Positions 8,534 to 17,159 of a stretch of DNA of 24,234 nucleotides are shown here, one piece after another. The position numbers and the translations under genes were made by a program. The notes under the pieces were generated by a model, which saw only the letters and a list, made by a program, of their open reading frames with translations, did not search any database and was not told the origin of the DNA. The DNA lies in contig CAYUGX010000029.1 of the NCBI GenBank assembly GCA_964444375.1, forward strand, positions 1 through 24,234. The letters are read 5' to 3'. The stretch's first letter is position 1. Every line of letters starts with the position of its first letter. Source of the stretch: JABHCC01 sp964444375 (GTDB taxonomy: Bacteria > Bacteroidota > Bacteroidia > Bacteroidales > UBA12481).

Positions 8534-8617
8534 AAACCTTGTCCCCGCAAAAGCGGGGATCTCACTGCTAACTGAAAACCTTGTCCCCGCGAAAGCGGGG
8601 ATCTCACTGCTAACTGA
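8534..8617. repeat. Tandem duplication of a 42-nt palindrome-bearing unit
   Basis: Two head-to-tail copies, 8534-8575 and 8576-8617, differ at one base. Each contains a 7-bp hairpin: stem TCCCCGC / GCGGGGA at 8542-8559 with an AAAA loop, and at 8584-8601 with a GAAA loop. The unit ends in CACTGCTAACTGA, and the 42-nt length is six times seven. A partial third start (AAACT) follows at 8618. The element fills most of the kefG-kefB gap. No T tract follows the hairpins on the transcribed strand, so they are not classical terminators; as RNA they could stabilise or separate the two halves of the transcript. A single related hairpin lies inside the regulator gene at 22329-22351. Confidence 0.85.
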
Positions 8618-8626
8618 AAACTATAT

Positions 8627-9163
8627 CTAAGAATCAATCAACTGTTTAATATACTGTTGCAATCGCTCTTTCGCCGCCAGTATCTCATCGTACTGTATTT
8701 CATGCGTGCCATGCACGGTGAAGGGCGGTATGTAGTTCATTTTACACATTCGGGCGGTCTGCTCAATCGGAGCCAACAACTGCCGGATGTCAAAACGCTC
8801 AGGATCATCATGGTGGTAGGCCATTAATGGCCCTCCGGTAGTGACAACGTTAAATAATATTTTCCCTTTCAAAGCATTTCCATGACTTCCATAGGCCCAT
8901 CCATGTGTCAGTACCAAATCCTGCCATTCTTTTAAGATGGCTGGAGTGCTGTACCAATACAGAGGATGCATGAAAATAATGATGTCATGAATCAATAAAA
9001 ACTCCTGCTCACGCGAGATGTCAATATTCAGATCCGGGTAGGCCTGATACAAATCGTGAAAGGTAATGTGATCCAATTGATCAAGTCCCTGAATGAGAAT
9101 TTTATTCACCCTCGACTTCTCCAGAGCCGGATGGGCAAATAGTATCAATGCTCTCTTTTTCAT
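8627..9163 (-). CDS. kefG: KefG-like ancillary NAD(P)H oxidoreductase (flavodoxin-like fold)
   Basis: The 178-residue protein belongs to the flavodoxin_2/KefF-KefG family of quinone-reductase-like proteins. Landmarks are LILFAHPALEKSRVNK at the N-terminus (FMN phosphate region), FHDLYQAYPDLNIDI, REQEFL, the MHPLYWYSTPAILKEWQD segment, HGWAYG-HGNALKGK, TTGGP and ARMCKM. The FHDLY...REQ and MCKM segments are closer to KefG than to KefF. Ancillary subunits of this type bind the Kef antiporter on the cytoplasmic face and are needed for full activity; KefF also reduces quinones. The start at 9163 is the first in-frame ATG before MKKRALILFAHP, 98 bases from the divergent macroglobulin gene. Placement directly before kefB supports the assignment. 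Promoter elements for this gene were not clear in the spacer. Confidence 0.9.
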   Translation of the reverse strand: MKKRALILFAHPALEKSRVNKILIQGLDQLDHITFHDLYQAYPDLNIDISREQEFLLIHDIIIFMHPLYWYSTPAILKEWQDLVLTHGWAYGSHGNALKGKILFNVVTTGGPLMAYHHDDPERFDIRQLLAPIEQTARMCKMNYIPPFTVHGTHEIQYDEILAAKERLQQYIKQLIDS

Positions 9164-9223
9164 CAGTGGTGGAACAAATAGTTATAAGAATGGTTAAATT
9201 TAATAGATATGCCTTCATTTTCG

Positions 9224-9231
9224 TAGTTTTG
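9224..9231 (+). promoter_or_regulatory. Possible -7 box (TAnnTTTG) for the macroglobulin-pbpC operon
   Basis: TAGTTTTG matches the TAnnTTTG consensus exactly and lies 30 bases before the ATG at 9262, a suitable distance. No TTG or TTTG was found at the expected 17-23-base spacing upstream, so this half-match in an AT-rich divergent spacer is weak support only. Confidence 0.35.
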
Positions 9232-9261
9232 TTTAACTCATCCAAGCCAAAACTTAACATC

Positions 9262-12200
9262 ATGAGAAAATTCAGTCTTGTTTTCCTGACCCTGTCACTA
9301 CTGTTGCCATTCAATGCCTGCCAAATGGGCGCGGGCGATGATGCATCAAAGCGCGAAGCCTATGCTCCCTACGTTCAAGGACATACGGCCGGCGTTATCG
9401 CTTCAACTGATCCGGTGCGTCTTTTTTTAACGCAGGAAGTGCCTGGGATTGGGATCAATGAGTTATTGTCAGACAAAGTAGTCAACATTGACCCCCAGAT
9501 CGATGGTGATTGTCTGTATATGGGCGATGGTTTAGTTGAGTTTAAGCCTGCAAAAGGGTGGGAGAATGGGAAGTCATATACTTTCACCATTCATCTGGAT
9601 CAGCTCATACAGATCCCAAAAAACTTAAAACAATTCTCTTTTGATTTTGATGTCATTCCGCTTGATTTTTCGGTTATGAAAGGGGGGATTAGCCTGAATC
9701 CTAAAGACATGAGCATCGCGGCCTATCAAGGCAAAATTAGATTATCGGATCAAATTAGTCTGGATGACCTCCGAGCCTGTTTCACCCTGGCCAGCGAAGT
9801 AGGATCTCCAGAATTGGAGCTAGAACTAATAAATGATGATTATGCCCGATATGAAATCATAAATCTGGAAAGGGCAGATGAAAACTATGATATCACCTTG
9901 AAATGGAATGGTCGTAATGTTGGGATCAACCAAAGAGGAGACCTCTCTATAACAGTACCGGGAAAGAACCAGTTTGATTTGCTAGATGTGCATGTTGATC
10001 AGGGCAGTGACCAGCATATTCGAATTGAATTCTCTGCTGCACTTGATCCGAACCAGGATCTGAATGGCCTGATTTATCTACAAAACATGGATGAACTTAG
10101 AATCAGGAAGGTAGATAATCAGGTATTTATGTATCCCCAGCAACGCATATCCGGAGAGTGGATTCTTAAAGTGGAGGCCGGTCTAAACAGCAATACCGGT
10201 CAGAAACTTGCTGAAAGCCACCAAATCACTGTGGCGATGGATGCGCTACCACCGAAGGTAGAATTTCTTGGATCCGGATTTGTTTTACCTAATTCTGATG
10301 GTCTCCTGCTCCCCATAAGAACGGTAAACCTCAGGGCAATTGATGTGTACATTTACCGCATATATAGCAATAACATTGCTCAGTTTTTGCAGAATTATCA
10401 GCCGGGTGCCAGCTATTCGATGCGCAATGCCATTCGCTATGTAGGTCGACCTGCAATTCGAAAAACGATTCGTCTTGATCAAGACCCAGGCCTTGATCTA
10501 AACCAATGGAACACCTTTTCAATAGATCTGGGACCCCTAATTCAGCAAGATCCTCATGCCTTGTATCATGTGGAGGTTCGAATTCGCAAACCTTTGGCAT
10601 ACAGTCCTTGCGATGGGGTAAAGCAATCGACTGATTTGGCTAGCAGTTTGCTTCCAGAACAATTTAGCGAAACCGAAATGGCGCCCTGGGATGATGGCGA
10701 GTATTACTATGAAGATTTGTACCCCGATGATTACGATTGGAATCAGCAAGATAATCCTTGTCATGGATCGTATTATACACCCTCCCGTTTTGTCTACCGC
10801 AACGTCTTAGCCACGAACTTGGGAGTCTTGGCCAAATCAAGCGATCAACGCAACTTTTTAGTAGCTGTTACCGATCTACTATCTGCCGAACCCATTAGCA
10901 ATGCCAGTGTAGAGTTTTTCAATTTTCAACAACAGCAAATCATCGCTGCAACAACCGATCCCGATGGCATTCTTGAAATAACCCTCGAAGAAACTCCCTT
11001 TCTGATCGTGGTGGCTAAAGATGAGCAACGGGTGTTTTTGCGGGTTGACGATGGCTCATCCCTTTCGATGAGCAACTTCAATGTGAGTGGACAACCGATT
11101 CAAAGAGGGATCAAAGGCTTTTTATACGGTGAACGGGGTGTGTGGAGACCGGGTGATACCCTTCACATGAGTTTTGCCCTCTTTGATAAAGACGATTTCC
11201 TGCCTGATGATATTCCAGTGATCTTTGAACTTCGCAATGCACAAGACCAACTGGTTAACAAAACAACCAAAACAGAAGGGATGAATGGTTTTTATCGCTT
11301 TTCGACTTCAACTGAGCCTGATGCTCTTACAGGAAACTGGCAGGCCAAGGTCAAAGTGGGTGGCACTCAATTCACTAAAAACCTGAAGATCGAAACAGTC
11401 AAGCCCAATCGGATTCGCATGAACCTTGATTTCAACCGGCAGGTCCTGGTCAGCTATGATCCACGACAAGAACTGGAGTTTTCAGCCAATTGGCTGCATG
11501 GGGCTGTGGCTGCTAATTTACGCACTGAGGTTGAAATTCGATTGGCAGAGTCAACGACCAGTTTTCCTGAGTACGATGGTTATAGTTTTGATGATCCGGT
11601 TCGCACCTTTTGGTCATCCAATTGGTACATTTTTGACGGTTTCCTATCGGATGAGGGAAGGGCTTCAGTGCCCCTTAATCTTGATGTCAATCAAGAAGCT
11701 CCTGGGATGCTTAGAGCAGTGTTCACCTCTCGTGTTTTCGAGAAAGGGGGTGATTTCAGTACCGATGTGATGAGCCTGCCCTTTTCACCTTACGATCGCT
11801 ATGTTGGGGTAAAGGCCAGGAGATTTACCGATCCCAATGAACCCTTGGTGACCGACACCCTGCATACCGTAGATGTGGTTAGTGTAGACCAGACGGGAAA
11901 GCCCGTTTCGGTTAACGGACTTATCGCTCGGGTTTATAAAGTAGGATGGCGATGGTGGTGGTCGAGCGGACAGGATGATCTGGCGTCGTATGTGGGTAGT
12001 CGACATGAAAACCTGGTTAGCGAATCGCGCATTTCAACACGTAACGGTAAGGGACAGTTTAGCTTTCAGGTTGATTATCCAAACTGGGGACGCTATTTAC
12101 TGCACATCAGTGATCCTTCCGGTGGCCATGCCGCCGGACAACTGGTGTACATGGATTGGCCGGCCTGGGTCAATCGCAGCGGCAGGTCGAATCCGTCAGG

Positions 12201-14808
12201 GGCCAATATGTTGACGTTATCGGCAGACAAAGAAAACTATGCACCTGGCGAAAAGGCAATCATTACATTCCCAAGCATGGATGACGCACGGGCACTGGTC
12301 AGCATAGAATCAGGTAGCCGGGTTTTAAAGAACAAGTGGGTTAAATGCAAAGACAAGGAAACAGCTGTTGATCTGAACATTGATCCAGAAATGGCTCCTA
12401 ATGTATATGTCTCAATTACACTCATTCAGCCCCATGAACATTCAGGTAACGATCTGCCTATCAGACAATATGGAGTCATACCCTTGTTGATTGAGGATCC
12501 TGAGTCGAAGTTGAATCCGAGTGTTATCCTACCGGATGAGATCCGGCCCAATTCAAATTACACGGTTGAGGTTAGTGAAGAAAATGGAAGAGCCATGACC
12601 TATACAGTGGCCATTGTGGATGAAGGCTTGCTAGACCTTACCCGCTTTAAGACACCCGATCCCTGGCTAACTTTCTATGCCCGTGAAGCACTGGGGATTA
12701 AAACCTGGGACTTGTTTGATGATGTTATTGGGGCCTACGGGGGTAGGATGGAAAGTTTATTGGCCATCGGTGGAGATGAAGGTGAAATTGAAGGGGACAA
12801 TAAGAAAGCCAATCGTTTCGAGCCAGTGGTTACTTATCTGGGGCCCTTCGAACTCAAAAAAGGTCAAACAGCCAGCCATGACGTGCAGATGCCCAATTAC
12901 ATCGGATCAGTGAAAGCCATGGTGGTGGCTGGTGAAGGATCGGCCTGGGGAGCGGCAGAAACAGTTGCCCCGGTGAGACAACCTCTGATGGTGCTCAGTA
13001 CCTTACCCAGGAAATTGGCTCCTGACGAAGCTGTTGAATTGCCGGTTAATGTTTTTGTCATGAAGGAAAATCTTTCTGATATAACGGTACGCGTTCTAAC
13101 CGATGGTCCTATCATTGCTGATGGGCCCGCCGCTCAGACCATCAACTCTCCAAGTTTGGGAGAACACATGATCTATTTCAGACTTAAAAGCAGCAGCCTG
13201 GAAGGTCCTGTTCGTATCGAAGTCAAGGCTGAAGCAGACACTGAAGAAGCAATGCATATCACCAACCTTGACGTAAGCAATCCGAATCCGGTTACCACTC
13301 GAACCGATCATTTTATGCTGGCTTCAGGCTCGAGCTTGGTCATCTCACCCGAATTTCATGGTGTAGCCGGTAGCAATGGCGGCAAGATCGAGATATCCGA
13401 TTTACCCGGAGTTAATTTCGAAAAGAATGTACAATACCTGATCCAGTATCCTTATGGATGTCTTGAACAGACCACCTCGGGTGCTTTTGTTCAATTGTAT
13501 CTTGACCAGGTTCTCGAATTAAGTGATTCAGATCAAGAGAAAATAGACAGGCACATAAAATCTGCGATAAAAAGGATTAGTATTCTTAAACTGCCATCAG
13601 GTGGATTTGGTTTTTGGCCAGGGCAGTCTGCAGCAAATTTATGGGGAACCTCTTATGCCGGACATTTCCTAGTTGAAGCTGAAGCCAAAGGGTATGTGCT
13701 TCCAATCGGCTTAAGGGCCCAGTGGCTCAAATTCCAGCAACAAGCCGTAGGACTCTTCCAAGGAAACAATCCAAACAACGGCGACAACGATTTGCAGCAA
13801 GCGTATCGCCTGTATACACTGGCTTTGGCAGGCGAGCCAATCATGGGAGCCATGAACCGACTTCGGGTTAAAGCCGACCTCTCCACAGCGGCCGGTTGGC
13901 GCCTGGCGGCTGCTTATGCACTGACCGAAAGACAGGATGTTGCTAAAGAACTCATGGAAATGCACCAGTATAGCGATCTGACTACTTATGCACAACCAGG
14001 CTCAACTTTTGGATCCAGTCTGAGAGACAAGGCCATGATGATTGAAACCATGATCCTGACAGATCAAAAAGATGAAGCAGTTGATCTGATGAGTCAGGTA
14101 GCCGATGCCTTGGAAAGACAGCATTGGAGCACCCAATCAACAGCTTTTGGTCTGCTGGCTTATACCCGGTTCGCGGGCAATGTATCCGACAGGGAGTTAT
14201 TTAGTATAAACTTGACAGTTGATCAGAAAGAAGAGAAGATTGAATCAACGAAAGCCTTGTATGTCTATGCATTGGAAGAAGAAAATGGAAGCAAAGCCGT
14301 CGAGATTGAGAACCTTTCAGATTTTGACCTCTACATCACCCTTTCTCTGTACGGACAAGCTCCTACAAGGGCAAGTGAGACAGAGCAAAGTAATTTGGAG
14401 ATTCAGGTTGATTACCTGGATTTGGAATATGCTCAAATTGATGCTAGCCAGATTAAACAAGGCAGTACCTTTGTTGCCCAGGTCTTAGTCAGTAATCCGA
14501 TTTCAAATGGTCGTAGCGAAAACCTGGCACTAAGCCAGCTATTTCCATCTGGGTGGGAGATACTAAATACCCGATATGTTGATGACTTTAGCAATGCCAA
14601 CGAAAGTGAGTATACCTATCGGGATATCCGCGATGACCGGGTTAATACCTTTTTCTCGCTAGAACCTGGGCTAGCAGCCCAATTTGAGATCAGACTGAAT
14701 GCCGCCTATAGTGGGTTGTTCTATCTACCCGGGGCTGTCTGTGAAGACATGTACCGGCCTAACGTTTATGCAAAATCAGCCGGCAGGTGGGTAGAAGTGG
14801 TTAAATAG
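9262..14808 (+). CDS. Bacterial alpha-2-macroglobulin lipoprotein (YfhM-like, with thioester)
   Basis: The 1848-residue protein starts with a lipoprotein signal (MRKF, a leucine-rich core, then FNAC), which fixes the start at 9262; the frame is open to 9148 but that would overlap the divergent kefG start. Order of parts: N-terminal macroglobulin-like domains (about 30-600), the A2M_N/MG2 landmark GERGVWRPGDTLHMSFALFD near 620-640, more MG domains, the conserved VAIVDEGLLDLT segment near 1115-1127, a bait-like stretch, the thioester domain (about 1370-1650) with C1400-L-E-Q1403 in YPYGCLEQT, and a C-terminal receptor-like domain. The Cys and Gln of CLEQ form the internal thioester that covalently traps attacking proteases. 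The neighbour is pbpC, the usual partner; the pair is thought to protect the envelope when the wall is breached. A possible promoter box lies at 9224-9231. The acidic, Tyr-rich stretch at about 475-500 has no assigned role. Confidence 0.95.
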   Translation: MRKFSLVFLTLSLLLPFNACQMGAGDDASKREAYAPYVQGHTAGVIASTDPVRLFLTQEVPGIGINELLSDKVVNIDPQIDGDCLYMGDGLVEFKPAKGWENGKSYTFTIHLDQLIQIPKNLKQFSFDFDVIPLDFSVMKGGISLNPKDMSIAAYQGKIRLSDQISLDDLRACFTLASEVGSPELELELINDDYARYEIINLERADENYDITLKWNGRNVGINQRGDLSITVPGKNQFDLLDVHVDQGSDQHIRIEFSAALDPNQDLNGLIYLQNMDELRIRKVDNQVFMYPQQRISGEWILKVEAGLNSNTGQKLAESHQITVAMDALPPKVEFLGSGFVLPNSDGLLLPIRTVNLRAIDVYIYRIYSNNIAQFLQNYQPGASYSMRNAIRYVGRPAIRKTIRLDQDPGLDLNQWNTFSIDLGPLIQQDPHALYHVEVRIRKPLAYSPCDGVKQSTDLASSLLPEQFSETEMAPWDDGEYYYEDLYPDDYDWNQQDNPCHGSYYTPSRFVYRNVLATNLGVLAKSSDQRNFLVAVTDLLSAEPISNASVEFFNFQQQQIIAATTDPDGILEITLEETPFLIVVAKDEQRVFLRVDDGSSLSMSNFNVSGQPIQRGIKGFLYGERGVWRPGDTLHMSFALFDKDDFLPDDIPVIFELRNAQDQLVNKTTKTEGMNGFYRFSTSTEPDALTGNWQAKVKVGGTQFTKNLKIETVKPNRIRMNLDFNRQVLVSYDPRQELEFSANWLHGAVAANLRTEVEIRLAESTTSFPEYDGYSFDDPVRTFWSSNWYIFDGFLSDEGRASVPLNLDVNQEAPGMLRAVFTSRVFEKGGDFSTDVMSLPFSPYDRYVGVKARRFTDPNEPLVTDTLHTVDVVSVDQTGKPVSVNGLIARVYKVGWRWWWSSGQDDLASYVGSRHENLVSESRISTRNGKGQFSFQVDYPNWGRYLLHISDPSGGHAAGQLVYMDWPAWVNRSGRSNPSGANMLTLSADKENYAPGEKAIITFPSMDDARALVSIESGSRVLKNKWVKCKDKETAVDLNIDPEMAPNVYVSITLIQPHEHSGNDLPIRQYGVIPLLIEDPESKLNPSVILPDEIRPNSNYTVEVSEENGRAMTYTVAIVDEGLLDLTRFKTPDPWLTFYAREALGIKTWDLFDDVIGAYGGRMESLLAIGGDEGEIEGDNKKANRFEPVVTYLGPFELKKGQTASHDVQMPNYIGSVKAMVVAGEGSAWGAAETVAPVRQPLMVLSTLPRKLAPDEAVELPVNVFVMKENLSDITVRVLTDGPIIADGPAAQTINSPSLGEHMIYFRLKSSSLEGPVRIEVKAEADTEEAMHITNLDVSNPNPVTTRTDHFMLASGSSLVISPEFHGVAGSNGGKIEISDLPGVNFEKNVQYLIQYPYGCLEQTTSGAFVQLYLDQVLELSDSDQEKIDRHIKSAIKRISILKLPSGGFGFWPGQSAANLWGTSYAGHFLVEAEAKGYVLPIGLRAQWLKFQQQAVGLFQGNNPNNGDNDLQQAYRLYTLALAGEPIMGAMNRLRVKADLSTAAGWRLAAAYALTERQDVAKELMEMHQYSDLTTYAQPGSTFGSSLRDKAMMIETMILTDQKDEAVDLMSQVADALERQHWSTQSTAFGLLAYTRFAGNVSDRELFSINLTVDQKEEKIESTKALYVYALEEENGSKAVEIENLSDFDLYITLSLYGQAPTRASETEQSNLEIQVDYLDLEYAQIDASQIKQGSTFVAQVLVSNPISNGRSENLALSQLFPSGWEILNTRYVDDFSNANESEYTYRDIRDDRVNTFFSLEPGLAAQFEIRLNAAYSGLFYLPGAVCEDMYRPNVYAKSAGRWVEVVK

Positions 14809-14833
14809 TTGATTGTGGCCAAGGGGAGTTTAC

Positions 14834-14981
14834 AGCGAGTACTGGGTGCCAGATACAAGATGACTTGGCCCAGGCCCTTACCTTGGGTCCCCTGGTCAAA
14901 GACAGGGGCAGGCTTTGGTCCTGGGTCTTTGGTCTTACCTTGGGTCCTAGGTCTTGGGTCTTTGGTCTTAATCTGGGCCCT
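14834..14981. repeat. Degenerate heptanucleotide array across the macroglobulin-pbpC junction
   Basis: From 26 bases after the macroglobulin stop the DNA can be read as successive 7-base units with occasional units of 5 or 8. The left part has units such as ACTGGGT, GCCAGAT and ACAAGAT (14841-14861). The right part is more regular: TTTGGTC, CTGGGTC, TTTGGTC (14914-14934), a 5-base TTACC, then TTGGGTC, CTAGGTC, TTGGGTC, TTTGGTC (14940-14967), consensus YTDGGTC. A CTTACCTTGGGTCC block occurs twice, from 14878 and from 14935. The array covers both potential pbpC starts (TTG 14809 is just outside, ATG 14860 is inside) and runs into the codons for its membrane anchor. Confidence 0.75.
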
Positions 14982-17142
14982 CTGGCCTTTGCCTGATCCG
15001 CTGTTTAATGATCCGCAATCAACCGTAGTCTTTGATGCTGATGGAGGATTACTTGGGGCCCGTATTGCTCAAGATGGACAATGGCGATTCGGCACACTAG
15101 ATAGTTTACCAAAAAACTACATTGACTGTGTTATTCAGTTTGAAGACCGTCATTTTCGTCACCACCCCGGAGTAGATATCCTGGCCCTTTTTCGCGCTTT
15201 GATACAAAATTTCAGTGCGGGTGAAGTAATTAGTGGAGGATCCACGCTCAGTATGCAAACCGTTAGAATGGCTCGTGGTAACCGAAAAAGGTCGATCTGG
15301 CAAAAACTCATCGAGATGCACTGGGCCATCAGGCTTGAAGTGTGGAATACAAAGGCCGAGATTATGCAGTTATATGCAGCACATGCTCCTTTTGGTGGAA
15401 ACGTGGTGGGGCTGGAAGCAGCTGCCTGGAGGTATTTTGGGCGTCCACCAACACAACTGTCGTGGGCCGAAACGGCTACACTTGCTGTGTTACCAAATGC
15501 ACCTGCACTCATTCACCCAGGTCGAAATCGAGAGGCCCTCAAGAAAAAACGAGATCGATTATTGAACCGCCTGGTCGAAAAGGGGGTGCTTGATTCATTG
15601 ACAGCCTCCCTGGCCCTTGAAGAAATGCTGCCACAAAAACCACTCCCTCTTCCACAACGTGCTCCCCATTGGGTAGATTATCATGATCAAAAAAGCGGGG
15701 GTAGGATTGAAAGTGAAATAATCCCCTGGTTGCAGGATATGGGGCTGAGCGTTATTGAGAAGCACTATGGTATACAATCAGCCAATGGCGTACACAATTT
15801 AGCTGCTCTAGTTCTTGATAATGAAAGCAGGGAAGTGTTGGCCTACCTTGGAAATTCAAGCCCCCCAAATAGACAAGCACATGGTGCTTTTGTGGATGTG
15901 ATCCATCGCCCCCGTAGTAGTGGCAGTATCTTGAAGCCCTTGCTTTTTGAAGCCATGCTTGAGGCCGGTGAATTACTGCCTCAAACGCTGGTGCCGGATA
16001 TTCCGACCGTTTACCGGGGATATAAACCCGAAAACTTCACTCAGGAGTTTGATGGTGCGGTGCATGCCGATGAAGCCTTGATCCGCTCATTGAATGTGCC
16101 GGCAGTTCGACTCTTACATCAATATGGCGTGCTGCGGTTTTATGATCAGCTGAAAGATATGGGATTCACTACCTTCCATCGTCCGGCTGAAGAGTACGGA
16201 TTGAGCCTGATTCTAGGTGGGGCCGAAGTGAACCTTTGGGAGCTCTGCCAGGTGTATAGCGATTGGGCCAGGCAGCCCGGGCCGGCAGAATACCTGACTC
16301 TGGAAGCAATGAAACAGGTTAAAAGGCCCGAAAGTGAATTTGGTTGGCAGCAATTTCAGTCTGCCCAAATAATTGCATGGAAAACCGGAACCAGTTTTGG
16401 ATACAGAGATGCATGGGCCATCGGTGTGACTCCCACCTATACAGTCGGTGTTTGGGTCGGTAATGCAGATGGAGAAGGAAGGCCCGGACTTACCGGCCTG
16501 TCTGCTGCCGCTCCTGTATTATTTGATTTTTTTAATCTCCTCCCGGAAGAGGGCTGGTTCGAAGAACCTGAAGCCGGTCTCAAATCCGTGACGATTTGTC
16601 GTGAATCAGGGATGAAAGCCAGTGATCGCTGTCCACACCAGGATACCATCTGGATACCTCCGGCTGGATTGCAGACGAGACCGTGTCCATATCATGTGAA
16701 TGTGCTTCTTGATGAAACTCTGCAGTACCGCGTGAATGCCGATTGTTATCCGGTAGGGAAAATTCAAAAGGGTCAATGGTTTATTCTGCCCCCGGCTATG
16801 GCCGGCTTCTATAAAGCCAAAGATCCAAGATACCGAGAGTTACCGCCTTGGAGCCCCGATTGTTCACCTCTTGAATCTGAATTGGCATTTGAGATTCTTT
16901 ATCCACCGGTTGGAGAGGCCATTTACCTGCCCATCGACGAGCAAGGTCTGCGCCAGCAGGCCGTTTTTGAGCTGGTTCATAACCGCCGAAATGCTAAAAT
17001 CTTCTGGTTTCTCAACAACAAATATTTGGGATCAACCACCACCATACACAAGTTGGCCATCTCAGCTGAACCGGGACAACATAGACTCAGCCTAAGCGAT
17101 GATCAGGGCCAGGAATTGACCCGATTTTTTACCATTAAGTAG
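14860..17142 (+). CDS. pbpC: Penicillin-binding protein 1C (bifunctional transglycosylase/transpeptidase)
   Basis: With the ATG at 14860 the protein has 760 residues, close to E. coli PbpC (770). A membrane anchor (about 22-45) is followed by the GT51 transglycosylase domain with catalytic E95 in FEDRHFRHHPG and the GEVISGGSTLSMQ block. The transpeptidase domain has S356-I-L-K359, S410-L-N412 and K508-T-G-T. A C-terminal BiPBP_C beta domain (about 670-760) starts near FEILYPPVGEAIYLP. The enzyme polymerises and may cross-link peptidoglycan at the outer face of the inner membrane. It follows the alpha-2-macroglobulin gene by 51 bases, the conserved pairing seen in proteobacteria. The frame is open back to a TTG at 14809 that abuts the upstream stop, so a 777-residue form is possible. 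Oddly, residues 1-40 are encoded by the heptad array at 14834-14981 and consist mainly of G, L, V, W, P and S. Confidence 0.93.
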   Translation: MTWPRPLPWVPWSKTGAGFGPGSLVLPWVLGLGSLVLIWALWPLPDPLFNDPQSTVVFDADGGLLGARIAQDGQWRFGTLDSLPKNYIDCVIQFEDRHFRHHPGVDILALFRALIQNFSAGEVISGGSTLSMQTVRMARGNRKRSIWQKLIEMHWAIRLEVWNTKAEIMQLYAAHAPFGGNVVGLEAAAWRYFGRPPTQLSWAETATLAVLPNAPALIHPGRNREALKKKRDRLLNRLVEKGVLDSLTASLALEEMLPQKPLPLPQRAPHWVDYHDQKSGGRIESEIIPWLQDMGLSVIEKHYGIQSANGVHNLAALVLDNESREVLAYLGNSSPPNRQAHGAFVDVIHRPRSSGSILKPLLFEAMLEAGELLPQTLVPDIPTVYRGYKPENFTQEFDGAVHADEALIRSLNVPAVRLLHQYGVLRFYDQLKDMGFTTFHRPAEEYGLSLILGGAEVNLWELCQVYSDWARQPGPAEYLTLEAMKQVKRPESEFGWQQFQSAQIIAWKTGTSFGYRDAWAIGVTPTYTVGVWVGNADGEGRPGLTGLSAAAPVLFDFFNLLPEEGWFEEPEAGLKSVTICRESGMKASDRCPHQDTIWIPPAGLQTRPCPYHVNVLLDETLQYRVNADCYPVGKIQKGQWFILPPAMAGFYKAKDPRYRELPPWSPDCSPLESELAFEILYPPVGEAIYLPIDEQGLRQQAVFELVHNRRNAKIFWFLNNKYLGSTTTIHKLAISAEPGQHRLSLSDDQGQELTRFFTIK

Positions 17143-17159
17143 AGATCAGTGGGAGCTCT

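Noticed and set aside
8542..8601. GC-rich hairpins considered as rho-independent terminators
   Set aside because: Neither is followed by a T tract on the transcribed strand, and they lie inside the kefG-kefB unit.
8534..8617. Direct repeats considered as a CRISPR array
   Set aside because: The copies are contiguous with no unique spacers, there are only two, and no cas genes are present.
9148..9261. Upstream extension of the macroglobulin gene by 38 codons
   Set aside because: It would overlap the start of kefG and place the lipoprotein signal internally; the ATG at 9262 begins the signal directly.
15233..15565. 110-residue plus-strand open frame
   Set aside because: It is a shifted frame within the transglycosylase domain of pbpC, which has intact catalytic motifs in its own frame.
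15693..15702. GCGGGGGT string in pbpC considered as another REP-like copy
   Set aside because: There is no pairing arm upstream and no similarity beyond the G run.
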